A program made the translations under genes and the position numbers. Source: a virus. Taken from it: a DNA stretch of 23,295 nt. Of the stretch, positions 11,150 through 19,427 are shown in pieces. The notes below the pieces were generated by a model. That model did not search any database. It was not told the DNA's origin and saw only the letters and a program-made list of their open reading frames with translations. Where the stretch lies: the IMG/VR virus record IMGVR_UViG_3300036860_000181, positions 1-23,295 of that record. The stretch is one strand, 5' to 3'. Position 1 is the stretch's first letter. Every line of letters begins with the position of its first letter.

Positions 11150-12484
11150 ATGACCATCATCCGCCAGTACTACCGCCAGGCGCGGTTCAGCCGCGGGACG
11201 GCGGCGGAATGGGCGGCCGAAGACACCATCCTCCACTTCGGGGAGCCCGGGTACGAGACCGACACCACGAAGCTGAAAATCGGCGACGGCGTTCACCGCT
11301 GGTCCGAGCTACCGTATGTCCCCGCAGGCGACACCGGACCCCAAGGCATCTCAGGTATCCCTGGGACTCACGGAGCCGACGGCGAAGACGGCGAACCGGG
11401 TCCTCCGGGGCAGCCCGGTCTGCCTGGCGCGACGGGAGCCCCGGGTGCGCCCGGTACGACCGGTCCGCCCGGCATGTGGCCCGAAGTCGAAGCTGAAGAA
11501 GGTCCCCCTGGCCCACCCGGCCAGCCCGGGGCTGCGGGCGCGGCCGGTTCTACGGGCTCACAAGGCCCGGCCGGCCCGCCTGGGATGTGGCCAGGAGTCG
11601 AAGGGGATGAAGGTCCGGCGGGTCCCCCTGGACCAGTAGGTGCCACCGGTGGTCCCGGCGGTATCGGTCCAACGGGTGTGGCAGGCCCGCCTGGAATGTG
11701 GCCGGAGGTCGAAGGCGAGGAAGGCCCGCAGGGCATTCCCGGCCAGCAAGGCGTTCAAGGCGCCACGGGTGCCGATGGCCCTCGCGGCGTGTCCGTGTGG
11801 CTGCCGGCGCAAGGTGACGATGGTGACGAGGGCCCGATGGGTCTCCCCGGCGCTCGCGGAGTCGATGGCGCGGCCGGACCTCAGGGTCCTGTCGGACCCC
11901 CGGGCATGTGGCCCGAGGCGGAAGGCGAAGAGGGTCCCCCGGGTCCTCCAGGACGCATAGGCGTCGACGGAGCGCCCGGTCCCGCTGGCCCCGCAGCTCC
12001 GACGGTCTGGCTACCGTACCCCGGCGACGACGGCGACGACGGCATGATGGGCCCGCGAGGCCCTCAGGGCGCGGCCGGCGCTGGCGGTGGAGGCTCGGCG
12101 ACGACTGTCGAGAAAGACCTCGGGTCGACGTTCGTATGGCGGGGGAAGTTCACCATCGCTGACGCGGCCATCACATCGTCGAGCAAGGTGCTCGTGTGGT
12201 TGGCCCCTGGTCCGTACACCGGCAAGGGCACGCGCGCCGACGAAGCCGAGATGGACCGCATCAGCATTCTTGCGGTCGAGCCCGGCGCGGGCGTTGCAAC
12301 GGTGTACTGGCGCTCTGTCGATGGGTTCGCTCCTGAGCTACAGAAAGCCGCGATGAGAAGCCCCCAGCCGACTGGGACCGGTACGTTTGTGTCGCAGGGG
12401 ACTCTTGGTCCGGCCGTCGCTGGTGTTCAGGTTCGTGGCAAGGTCGCAGGCAACTTCAAGTTCACCTACATGGTTCTCTCCTAG
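11150..12484 (+). CDS. Collagen-like tail or head fibre protein
   Basis: 444 aa. Residues 1-58 resemble the N-terminal virion-attachment module of many phage fibres (RGTAAEWAAED...GEPGYETDTTKLKIGDGVHRW). Residues about 60-308 are collagen-type Gly-X-Y repeats. These are interrupted six times by Trp modules: GPPGMWPEVEAEEGPPG-type at 11477, 11588, 11699 and 11909, and VWLP-type at 11798 and 12008 (Trp codon positions). Spacing between Trp residues is 37, 37, 33, 37 and 33 residues. Residues about 309-444 form a non-repetitive beta-rich tip. Expected to trimerise and contact the host surface. The ribosome binding site is a modest AGGA. Confidence 0.85.
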   Translation: MTIIRQYYRQARFSRGTAAEWAAEDTILHFGEPGYETDTTKLKIGDGVHRWSELPYVPAGDTGPQGISGIPGTHGADGEDGEPGPPGQPGLPGATGAPGAPGTTGPPGMWPEVEAEEGPPGPPGQPGAAGAAGSTGSQGPAGPPGMWPGVEGDEGPAGPPGPVGATGGPGGIGPTGVAGPPGMWPEVEGEEGPQGIPGQQGVQGATGADGPRGVSVWLPAQGDDGDEGPMGLPGARGVDGAAGPQGPVGPPGMWPEAEGEEGPPGPPGRIGVDGAPGPAGPAAPTVWLPYPGDDGDDGMMGPRGPQGAAGAGGGGSATTVEKDLGSTFVWRGKFTIADAAITSSSKVLVWLAPGPYTGKGTRADEAEMDRISILAVEPGAGVATVYWRSVDGFAPELQKAAMRSPQPTGTGTFVSQGTLGPAVAGVQVRGKVAGNFKFTYMVLS

Positions 12485-12492
12485 GGGGCGAG

Positions 12493-13173
12493 ATGGCGGT
12501 CATCCGCGGGAACACGCTCTCTACCCTCATGGAGGTTGGAGCGATAGGAGCAACGCCGCTGCATGTGACGGCGAAGCCGGTCACATTCACCTCGGCCGGC
12601 CACTATCGCACCAGGTTTCGCGTTGCTATGGTCGTCGGCCAGTCTGCAACCGCTCGTATCTTTGAGCTGCGAAATCAAGGACCAGGGGTCGTTGTGTTGA
12701 CGAGACTGCTCGTCTCGGCGGGGCAGATTGCTTCTGGAACCCCCCAAGAAAACTCGTTCGATGCGTACAGGCTGACCAACTTCACGGCCATCGACACGAC
12801 CAGCACGACCAGCCCGGACGTCGAGATAAAGAGAACTTCGAACATGCAGTTTCCTGAGTCGCGTGGCACGGTCACGACCTTCATGGGCTACGCGCAGGTC
12901 AGAGGGATGGCCGCCGCCATCGGGGGGATGACGGGCGGGACACTGACCAAAGATGGAAACGCGTTCGCTACGCTCCCATTCAACGTCGCCGCCGCCATCA
13001 ATGCGTCGAGCGACTGGGGACCGTACGACTTCACTGACGACGTGAACGGTACCCACCCGTTCGTCTTCGCGCCGAATGAAGGCTTCGACATCGAGAACAG
13101 GGTCGCTAACGTCACGTCGTACGGCGTTGAGTTCAGGGTCGACTGTTCGTGGGCAGAGGTGCCGTACTTCTAA
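12493..13173 (+). CDS. Putative adhesin/virion surface protein, tandem paralogue 1
   Basis: 226 aa. GGGGGCGA precedes the ATG. It shares with the next two genes an N-terminal MAVI start, a GHYRT(R/S) segment near residue 36, a VLTRL strand near 75, and a C-terminal block W-G-P-Y...DDVNGTHPFVF followed by NEGF...ENR...NVTSYG and a final CSWAEVP-type end. This is the most divergent N-terminus of the three. Mostly beta by appearance. Position next to the collagen fibre suggests receptor-binding or decoration; no named family recognised. Confidence 0.7.
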   Translation: MAVIRGNTLSTLMEVGAIGATPLHVTAKPVTFTSAGHYRTRFRVAMVVGQSATARIFELRNQGPGVVVLTRLLVSAGQIASGTPQENSFDAYRLTNFTAIDTTSTTSPDVEIKRTSNMQFPESRGTVTTFMGYAQVRGMAAAIGGMTGGTLTKDGNAFATLPFNVAAAINASSDWGPYDFTDDVNGTHPFVFAPNEGFDIENRVANVTSYGVEFRVDCSWAEVPYF

Positions 13174-13844
13174 TGGCCGTCATCGAAGGTGGAACGTCTG
13201 CCGAGCTTGCAGGAGTCGGGGCCGAGGCTGCGAAGCCCGCGCATGCGGTGCTTCGGCATCTTCCCCACGACTGGCAGAGCCACATCCTCGGCCACTATCG
13301 AACGTCGGTGCGGATACTTTCCACCGCGGCGCTGACGGCCAACGCGCCACTCTTTGCTCTTCAAGTGGTCGGGTCGAACCCCATCGTGCTAACGCGGCTC
13401 ACACTGAGGGCTGCGCAGGTGGCAGCAGGAACAGCGCAAGCGAACGCCATCGAGGCGATTAGGTTCGCTACCTTCACGGACCAATACTCCGGGAACGCGG
13501 TGACTACGTCGGTCTCGGTGAAGAGGCAGAACATGGAGCCCACCGCCCAGTACGGAGTGAAGGTCCGACACTGGAACGGTACCGGCACCGCAGGAATGCA
13601 GACAGTCGTCGCCGACGTAGATGGCAAGCCGGCCTTCGGCGCTCTGGAATACCGCGTCGCTGCGGCCATCGACACGGCCCGCATCTGGGGCCCGTACGAA
13701 GTGGTTGACGACGTGAACGGGACTCATCCCTTCGTCTTTTCGCAGTGGGAGGGGTTCCTTCTGAGGAACCGAACGACCAACGTGACGTCCTACGGCATCG
13801 CTTGGTACATCGACTGCTCGTGGGCCGAAGTCCCTAGCTTCTAG
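13173..13844 (+). CDS. Putative adhesin/virion surface protein, tandem paralogue 2
   Basis: 223 aa, starting at the ATG in TAATG that shares one base with the stop of paralogue 1; an upstream in-frame start at 13149 would overlap further and lacks justification. It carries the same C-terminal block (DDVNGTHPFVF, NVTSYGIAWYIDCSWAEVPS). Its N-terminal insert around residues 20-30 (LRHLPHDWQSHIL) is unique. The middle third is the least conserved among the copies, as expected for surface-exposed loops. Confidence 0.7.
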   Translation: MAVIEGGTSAELAGVGAEAAKPAHAVLRHLPHDWQSHILGHYRTSVRILSTAALTANAPLFALQVVGSNPIVLTRLTLRAAQVAAGTAQANAIEAIRFATFTDQYSGNAVTTSVSVKRQNMEPTAQYGVKVRHWNGTGTAGMQTVVADVDGKPAFGALEYRVAAAIDTARIWGPYEVVDDVNGTHPFVFSQWEGFLLRNRTTNVTSYGIAWYIDCSWAEVPSF

Positions 13845-13854
13845 GAGGAGAGAG

Positions 13855-14523
13855 ATGGCTGTTATCGAAGGTGGAGTTTCAGGGGAGCTTGCAGGCGTCG
13901 GCGCGGAGCCTGCGAAGCCTCTGCACGTCACCCTCAAGCCCATCCCGTACGGGTCGCTCGGCCACTATCGCACGTCGGTTCGCATCAACTCGACAGCGGC
14001 GCAGGCGGCCAACTCCCGCATCTGGACGCTTCGCAACACCCACGCGACGAACCTCATCGTCCTGACCAGGCTGACGCTGCGCGCCCTCCAGACTGTGGCG
14101 TCCGGTGTCGCCTCGGCAGAGCACTCCCTCGACGTCTACAAGGTCACCGGCGCGACCGCCGATGACACAGTGAACACGGTGACCCCGACAAGCTCTCGCA
14201 AGCGCACCAGCATGGCCGCCTACCCAGGTGGCGCGTCGGTTCGGCACCTCACATTGGCCGGGGCGGCGGCGGGCATGACCACCGGTTGGAACGGCACGAA
14301 GGACGGTCAGTTCTTCGCCACCCTGCCGTACAACACGAACAACGCCATCAACACAACGACCATCTGGGGTCCCTACGACTGCGCCGACGATGTCAACGGG
14401 ACGCACCCATTCGTCTTCGTCCAGAACGAGGGCTTCGTCATCGAGAACAGAGTCCTGAACGTCACGGGGTACGGCATCACTTGGTACCTCGACATCTCAT
14501 GGGCCGACGTCTCGGCCTTCTAG
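13855..14523 (+). CDS. Putative adhesin/virion surface protein, tandem paralogue 3
   Basis: 222 aa; GGAGGAGAG precedes the ATG. It shares MAVIEGG-x-S-x-ELAGVGAE with paralogue 2 and LHVT-x-KP with paralogue 1, plus the DDVNGTHPFVF C-terminal block, so it looks intermediate between them. The copies have clearly diverged at the nucleotide level, so the duplication is old or the copies were shuffled by recombination. Role inferred from context only. Confidence 0.7.
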   Translation: MAVIEGGVSGELAGVGAEPAKPLHVTLKPIPYGSLGHYRTSVRINSTAAQAANSRIWTLRNTHATNLIVLTRLTLRALQTVASGVASAEHSLDVYKVTGATADDTVNTVTPTSSRKRTSMAAYPGGASVRHLTLAGAAAGMTTGWNGTKDGQFFATLPYNTNNAINTTTIWGPYDCADDVNGTHPFVFVQNEGFVIENRVLNVTGYGITWYLDISWADVSAF

Positions 14524-14537
14524 GAGAGGAGTAGAGC

Positions 14538-14810
14538 ATGGCAGCACCCAAGCGGTTCTACGACGTTGTCGTCGGAGTCGACACAGATGCACCAACTCCG
14601 CAGAGCAGTGCTATCGACACCCAGGTCAACGTCCTTCGCGTCGCTCAGCTCTTCATCGCAGACAACGGCGAAGAGTACGACGAGAACCGATACGTCGCCT
14701 TCATCCAAGCTGACGGCTGGGCTTTCGCGAAAGCCTTTGCAGCCGACGAGCTGGAGGACGCCAGAGCGCTTATCGCCAAGTGGCGAGACCGGGCCGAGGC
14801 AGCGAACTAG
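14538..14810 (+). CDS. Hypothetical protein, 90 aa
   Basis: GGAGAGGAG upstream of ATG 14538. N-terminal half has a few strands (RFYDVVVGVDTDAP, VNVLRVAQLFIADNG); the C-terminal third is an Ala/Glu/Arg helix (DELEDARALIAKWRDRAEAA). No family recognised. Its TAG overlaps the following GTG start by one base, suggesting coupling. Confidence 0.62.
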   Translation: MAAPKRFYDVVVGVDTDAPTPQSSAIDTQVNVLRVAQLFIADNGEEYDENRYVAFIQADGWAFAKAFAADELEDARALIAKWRDRAEAAN

Positions 14811-15046
14811 TGGACCTCAAGGAGCTGGAAGCGAACCAGGCGATGCGGGCGTACTTTACCGGCCTCGCGCGCCCATGTCCCGCGAGCTGGTGTGAGGGGT
14901 TCCTCACGGAGTTCGAGCAGGTCAGCATGAAGCCATTCAAAGCGTTCCTCGTGTGCCCCTCATGCGAGTCACGCATCGCGGTCATCAAGCGCGGCGAATG
15001 GGAGAACCGCGACCGCATCACTCTCTCCCCGCAGACCGCGGGTTGA
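14810..15046 (+). CDS. Small Cys-pair (possible zinc-binding) protein, 78 aa
   Basis: GTG 14810 in TAGTG is preferred over an upstream ATG at 14780 that would overlap the previous gene by about 30 bases. Cys23-x4-Cys28 and Cys49-x2-Cys52 could form one zinc site (CPASWC and CPSC). The middle is helical with EGFLTEFEQVSMKPFKAF. Its stop codon is embedded in a 7-bp stem (ACGGCGA 15046-15052 with TCGCCGT 15056-15062). Second cysteine-site protein of the virion region, function unknown. Confidence 0.6.
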   Translation: MDLKELEANQAMRAYFTGLARPCPASWCEGFLTEFEQVSMKPFKAFLVCPSCESRIAVIKRGEWENRDRITLSPQTAG

Positions 15047-15105
15047 CGGCGAACGTCGCCGTAGACGGAGACGCCGGCAGGACCGGCCCTAGGAGGTAAG
15101 GCACC

Positions 15106-15462
15106 ATGGCAGGAACCATCAAGAAGGGTGGGCCCCGCGCGCTCACCACGACGTACACCACCGACGTCTTGCAGGGCGGTGCCGGCGGTGCGGTCTCAGG
15201 CGGCTCGGCGCTGGTGTTCGACATCCTGCGCCACATCCACGTGAGCAACAAGCTGGCGAACGACACGTTCCGCCTGTACCTGGGCGCGTCGGTCACCAAC
15301 GCGGCGGGCACCGAGTTGTTCTTCGACTACCCGGTGACGGCGAAGCAGTCATACGACTACTACTGCGCCACGAAGCTGACCTCGGCCGACTTCCTGGTGG
15401 GTGGGGCTGCGACGACGCTGACCCTCGTCATCGAGTTCGACCTCGAAGAGTACGTCGTGTAA
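15106..15462 (+). CDS. Small beta-rich virion protein, 118 aa
   Basis: Strong CTAGGAGG site before ATG 15106. Composition and alternating strands (DILRHIHVSNKLANDTFRLY, TLTLVIEFDLEEYVV) resemble the small proteins at 8254, 9571 and 9989, though I see no exact shared motif. The acidic hydrophobic C-terminus is like those proteins. A head-decoration or neck accessory role is plausible. A 9-bp GC hairpin follows it. Confidence 0.68.
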   Translation: MAGTIKKGGPRALTTTYTTDVLQGGAGGAVSGGSALVFDILRHIHVSNKLANDTFRLYLGASVTNAAGTELFFDYPVTAKQSYDYYCATKLTSADFLVGGAATTLTLVIEFDLEEYVV

Positions 15463-15472
15463 CACCAGCTGC

Positions 15473-15496
15473 GGTGGGGCCGGAGGGGGCCCCGCC
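15473..15496 (+). other. GC-rich intercistronic hairpin
   Basis: GGTGGGGCC (15473-15481) pairs with GGCCCCGCC (15488-15496) in 9 bp with one T-G pair and a 6-base loop. No T-tract follows. It separates the decoration-type gene from the neck/tail genes. Confidence 0.65.
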
Positions 15497-15516
15497 CGAG
15501 CCCATGAGGAGAAGGC

Positions 15517-16239
15517 ATGTCGACACTGACAGACATCCGCACCGACGTCCGCGAGCGCATTGGCGAAGACGCGGCCGACTTCTTCACGGACGCCGAAGTG
15601 GACCGCGCCATCAACCTCGGGGTGACCACGTTCAGTGCTGAAGAGCTGTGGCCCTGGCTGTACACCACGTACTCGTCGACGCTGCTGAGCGGCGTCACGA
15701 CGAAGGCGCTGCCGGACGACGTCTCCATCCACCGCTTCTTCAACCTGGCCATCTTCGGCGGCGACCTATCGCGCGGGCGACTGCTGGAACGCGTCGACCC
15801 CCAGGCCGGGTTCCGCATCAAATACTCGTACACCGCGCTGAATCAAGCGCCCATCTACTACTTCGTGTCGGCAGCAGAGAACGCTGGCGCCACGACATAC
15901 ACCATCACGTTCGTGCCGACGCCGAACACCAGCTATGACCTGGAGGGCATCTACCTCCGGAAGCCGGCCGTGCTATCTGCGGGCGGCGATGAGCCTGACA
16001 TCCCCGAGGAGTTTCAGCCGGCGGTGCCGGCATGGGCCGCGGGACACCTCCTCCTGAAGGAAGTGCAGATTTCCCAGAAGGCCCAGGAGCAGTTTGCTCT
16101 GTACAACAAGGTCGCGGAGCAAGCGCGGAAGCTGCTGGAGGTTCACCTCGACATGCGCACCGCGTGGAGCCGGCAGACCCCGCTGCGGCGCCTGAAGCCC
16201 AGCGTGTTCGACCGCATCTCCGGACAGCTGGGGCCGTAA
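15517..16239 (+). CDS. Head-tail adaptor (neck) protein
   Basis: 240 aa; GAGGAGAAGG before ATG 15517. The N-terminal segment DIRTDVRERIGEDAADFFTD, then AEVDRAINLGVTTF, is typical of phage adaptor/head-completion proteins of podoviruses (SU10/P22 gp4-like group) that bind below the portal. The middle is beta-rich; the C-terminal third (about 165-240) is helical with a Lys/Arg-rich end. It would link portal to the nozzle protein encoded at 17392. Call rests on the N-terminal pattern and gene order. Confidence 0.75.
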   Translation: MSTLTDIRTDVRERIGEDAADFFTDAEVDRAINLGVTTFSAEELWPWLYTTYSSTLLSGVTTKALPDDVSIHRFFNLAIFGGDLSRGRLLERVDPQAGFRIKYSYTALNQAPIYYFVSAAENAGATTYTITFVPTPNTSYDLEGIYLRKPAVLSAGGDEPDIPEEFQPAVPAWAAGHLLLKEVQISQKAQEQFALYNKVAEQARKLLEVHLDMRTAWSRQTPLRRLKPSVFDRISGQLGP

Positions 16240-16240
16240 C

Positions 16241-16432
16241 GTGCCGCAAGAGCCCGTCGACGTTCTCCCGGACGGCAGACCGCTCCCAGCTCACATGCTG
16301 GAGAAGCGCGCGAAGTGGCGTGCCAAGCAGGCGGCGGCCGAGGCGGAGATGGCAAGGAAGTCGCCGGACGTCCTACTCGCCCAGCTCGAAGCCCTTGAAC
16401 GCCGCGTTGAGGCGCTGGAGAGGAGGCCGTAG
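16241..16432 (+). CDS. Small coiled-coil protein, 63 aa
   Basis: GTG start one base after the adaptor stop; only a GGGG run upstream, so coupled translation is likely. Pro-rich N-terminus, then a basic helix (AHMLEKRAKWRAKQAAAEAE) and a Leu-heptad end (LLAQLEALERRVEALERR) predicting a short coiled coil. Its TAG shares a base with the next GTG. Possibly a trimerisation or chaperone peptide for the following tail protein; unproven. Confidence 0.62.
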   Translation: MPQEPVDVLPDGRPLPAHMLEKRAKWRAKQAAAEAEMARKSPDVLLAQLEALERRVEALERRP

Positions 16433-17388
16433 TGGCTGAGGGCCGACAGGAACGCCAGGAACGTCTGGCTCGGCGCGTCAAGAAGATGGCGGCGAAAGAG
16501 CTGCCGAACCAGCTCGACGCCACCCAGCTCGAAGCTGCTCTCCGCGACCTCCCCAGGAGTGCGCGCGAGGCGCTCGTCGCGATGGCGCGCGGCAGTCAGG
16601 CGAACTTCGACCACCTGAACAGTGAGCAGAAGCGGACCACGCAGTACCACAACGAGCATGCGGACGAGACCAACTTCATCAAGGACGAGGTCATTCCCCA
16701 CGAGCACCCCAGCTTCGGAACGAAGAACACGGTCGGGTACGATGTGCGAAATGCCTCCGGCGATGGTATGTTCATCGCGCCGACCAACTTCGGCGGCGGG
16801 GCAACCAGGACGGTCGACGCGTACAGCGTTCCCACGATGGTTCCAGCGTACATCGACAAACCCTGCACCATCCTCCAGCTAAAGTTCGAGGTCACCGCGC
16901 TGCCGTCGGGAGCGCAACAAGACGTCAAGATGTTCGTCTACGCAGGAGACTACGACGGCAACTGGCCGGACACGCTCCTATGGGACGGCACGGGCAGCCC
17001 TGTACTCTGCTCAACAACGGGATTCAAGTACACGAGCGCGTTTGAGCTGGAGGTAGGTCCCGGCTGGATATGGCTCGGCCTCTCCATCACGCGCAGTGAC
17101 AGCGCCCCTGACCTCGGCATCTGGAGCTACGACAACGGATGGAACACGGTCGCTCACAGTGAAATCCGGCAGCAGGGCTTCATGCCGTTTCCCTTCGAGA
17201 AGTGGGCCCTTGACACTGGCTTCGTCGGTCTCTACAGTGCCATCTCCATGTTCCAAGACCTCCGCGACGTTCCCGGTCCGCCCGACGCGCTTCCCGCCTC
17301 ATACATGGACGACCTGAACAACGTCCAGAACCTCAGCACGCCCTTCTACAACTCGTACGCTCCCATCATCGAATACCGAGTGAGGTAG
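16432..17388 (+). CDS. Probable tail fibre/spike-type protein, 318 aa
   Basis: GTG start with GGAGAGGAGG upstream. Residues 1-85 are helical and charged, possibly a virion-attachment stalk. Residues about 95-318 are beta-rich and aromatic (GYDVRNASGDGMFIAP, DVKMFVYAGDYDGNWPDTLLWDG, GWIWLGLSITRS), resembling jelly-roll or carbohydrate-recognition folds of phage spikes. No catalytic motif seen. The slot between adaptor and nozzle fits a tail appendage. The C-terminus ends IIEYRVR. Confidence 0.65.
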   Translation: MAEGRQERQERLARRVKKMAAKELPNQLDATQLEAALRDLPRSAREALVAMARGSQANFDHLNSEQKRTTQYHNEHADETNFIKDEVIPHEHPSFGTKNTVGYDVRNASGDGMFIAPTNFGGGATRTVDAYSVPTMVPAYIDKPCTILQLKFEVTALPSGAQQDVKMFVYAGDYDGNWPDTLLWDGTGSPVLCSTTGFKYTSAFELEVGPGWIWLGLSITRSDSAPDLGIWSYDNGWNTVAHSEIRQQGFMPFPFEKWALDTGFVGLYSAISMFQDLRDVPGPPDALPASYMDDLNNVQNLSTPFYNSYAPIIEYRVR

Positions 17389-17391
17389 CCC

Positions 17392-19419
17392 GTGCCCATC
17401 GAAATCGCGCCGAACCGAGTGGAGTTTTCTGAGCTGTCGGGCGGCTTCTCACCGGACACGCCGGAGGCCTCCATCCCCACCAATGCGTCGCCGGACATGC
17501 TGAACCTCTTGCTGGAGCACGGAGGCATGTCCCCCGAGGTTCGCAAGGGGTACGAGCGTCTGAGTGCCGGCCGGTCCTCGTTGACCACGCACTCGCTCAG
17601 GAACCTGTTCTACTACGAGACCATCAACGACGGCACACGCTCGCGGTACCTCATCGCCATCATGAGCGACGGAACCTCCAGCGCGAACAACGTGCAGGTG
17701 TGGGCATACGACTTGCTGAACGACACATTCACTCGTGTCGACAATGTTGGCCGCACCTGGACTAACCCCAACTCTCCGCACTGGTCCGTCGTCGTCAGCG
17801 GCACCTACTACGGCGGGGTCCGCGGGGACGCCATCTACAGGTGGCACCCCATCGACGGCTGGAGCGATGACCCCACCGCGAACGACACCCTCGACACGTG
17901 GGTCGACGCCATCAACGACGGCGTGGACACGGCGTCGGAGAAGGGACGCGACTACGCGTTCAAGGAACGGCAGAAGGTCGCGTTCGACGGGGAGGAATAC
18001 TCCGCGCTACGCGACATCCGCTACGACAAGTGGGCCAGCGACGAGCAGTACCACGTCGGCGACCGCGTGTCGCGCAAGCACGTCTGGGCCTCGACCTCGT
18101 CGTACTGGAAGAGCTTCGTGTGCATCGTCTCCCACAAAGCGAGCACGGAGTTCAACGCCCCGGGCACCGGTACCGGCTGGCGCACGTTCTGGAAGAAGGT
18201 TCGCCTGGACAACATCCTAGACGAGGATGGTGAGCTGAATGACCCATGGACCCTCGCCGGCAACGGCGTCAAGTCCTCGGTCGGCATCTTCTACGGCGAC
18301 CGCATGATGGTTCGCCGCGACAACGAGAACGAGCGGTCGTTCATCCAGTATAGCCAGCCGCTCACGACGTCGACGCAGGACAAGCACCAGAAGATAGCGG
18401 ACATCGTGTGGGACCCGAAGGCCTGGGCCGCCGTCGACACCATCGACCACGAGGGCGGCGGTTTCTTCCCAGTCTCCCCCGGCCGCGGCGATGCCATCCG
18501 CGACGTGTACGCCATGGGCAACTACCTGGTCATCGCGAAGCGCTGGAGCACCCACGTGCTCTCCGGCCGCGCCGAGGCCAACTGGTCGCAGCGCCCCGTC
18601 GGCCCCCTCGGGGTCGTGGCGCTCCACAACATGGCCGAGCTGGATGGCATCGTGTACGGGCTGAGCCACACGGGCACCCTGTGGATGACCGACGGCACCA
18701 ACCAGAAGGAAGTGCCCGGCGCCGAGAAGGCGCGCGAGTTCATCAAGGAACGCATCGACCGCCTGCTCCAGACGACGCCGGAGGACGATGACGAGCGCTG
18801 GATGCCGACCGTGTGGGCGTACGACCGCCGCGTCTGGATTTCCCTTCCGGACACATTCAGTGCCGGCTCGCCGGATGACATCACCATGGTCTACGACCCG
18901 CTGACTGAGAGCTGGTGGAAGCTGGCTCTTCCCATCCTGGCGGCCACGACCGGCGCCGCGGACCGCGCGGAGCGGATGTGGTTCTCCACACCGCGCCGCT
19001 CTGGCAATGCGACCATCTTCCAATACGCGGATGACCCAGGCGACCTCGTCTACACCGACGACGACCCACTCGGTGGGGCGACCCCGTTGACCACTGCCAT
19101 CCCCTGGCGGTACCGGACGGGCTGGGTTCAGTTTGGTTCGGCGAGGAACGAGCGCCGCATCCGCCGGGCGTGGGCCCTCGTGAAGACCGCCGTCACGGTC
19201 ACCATCAAGGGGTACCGCAACTTCAACACGACGAACGTGTACAGCGTGTCACGCTCTGCATCGGCCGACGGTACCTCCCACGTGGAGGGGAAGACCCTCG
19301 GCCGAGCGGTCCGCGCGACAGCGCTGGAGGTTTCAGGGACCGCGGCCACGGGTGGCCCGGCCATCGTCGGCTTCGGCATGGACACCGAGCCCATCCGCAC
19401 CCGCTTCCACCGAAACTAG
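17392..19419 (+). CDS. Tail hub/nozzle protein with inserted carbohydrate-binding-like module
   Basis: 675 aa, GTG start with GAGG upstream. Repeated beta-propeller-like blocks (YLIAIMSDG...VQVWAYDL, YGGVRGDAIYRWHP, GIFYGDRMMVRRDN, NYLVIAKRWSTHVLSG, GIVYGLSHTGTLWMTDG, DDITMVYDPLTESWW) match podoviral nozzle proteins such as T7 gp12 and P22 gp10 in architecture and size. Residues about 211-268 (YDKWASDEQYHVGDRV...W...FVCIVSH...GTGWRTFWKK) look like a CBM5/12-type chitin/polysaccharide-binding module inserted in the propeller. It would sit at the tail end and contact the envelope. Confidence 0.78.
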   Translation: MPIEIAPNRVEFSELSGGFSPDTPEASIPTNASPDMLNLLLEHGGMSPEVRKGYERLSAGRSSLTTHSLRNLFYYETINDGTRSRYLIAIMSDGTSSANNVQVWAYDLLNDTFTRVDNVGRTWTNPNSPHWSVVVSGTYYGGVRGDAIYRWHPIDGWSDDPTANDTLDTWVDAINDGVDTASEKGRDYAFKERQKVAFDGEEYSALRDIRYDKWASDEQYHVGDRVSRKHVWASTSSYWKSFVCIVSHKASTEFNAPGTGTGWRTFWKKVRLDNILDEDGELNDPWTLAGNGVKSSVGIFYGDRMMVRRDNENERSFIQYSQPLTTSTQDKHQKIADIVWDPKAWAAVDTIDHEGGGFFPVSPGRGDAIRDVYAMGNYLVIAKRWSTHVLSGRAEANWSQRPVGPLGVVALHNMAELDGIVYGLSHTGTLWMTDGTNQKEVPGAEKAREFIKERIDRLLQTTPEDDDERWMPTVWAYDRRVWISLPDTFSAGSPDDITMVYDPLTESWWKLALPILAATTGAADRAERMWFSTPRRSGNATIFQYADDPGDLVYTDDDPLGGATPLTTAIPWRYRTGWVQFGSARNERRIRRAWALVKTAVTVTIKGYRNFNTTNVYSVSRSASADGTSHVEGKTLGRAVRATALEVSGTAATGGPAIVGFGMDTEPIRTRFHRN

Positions 19420-19427
19420 GAGGACCC

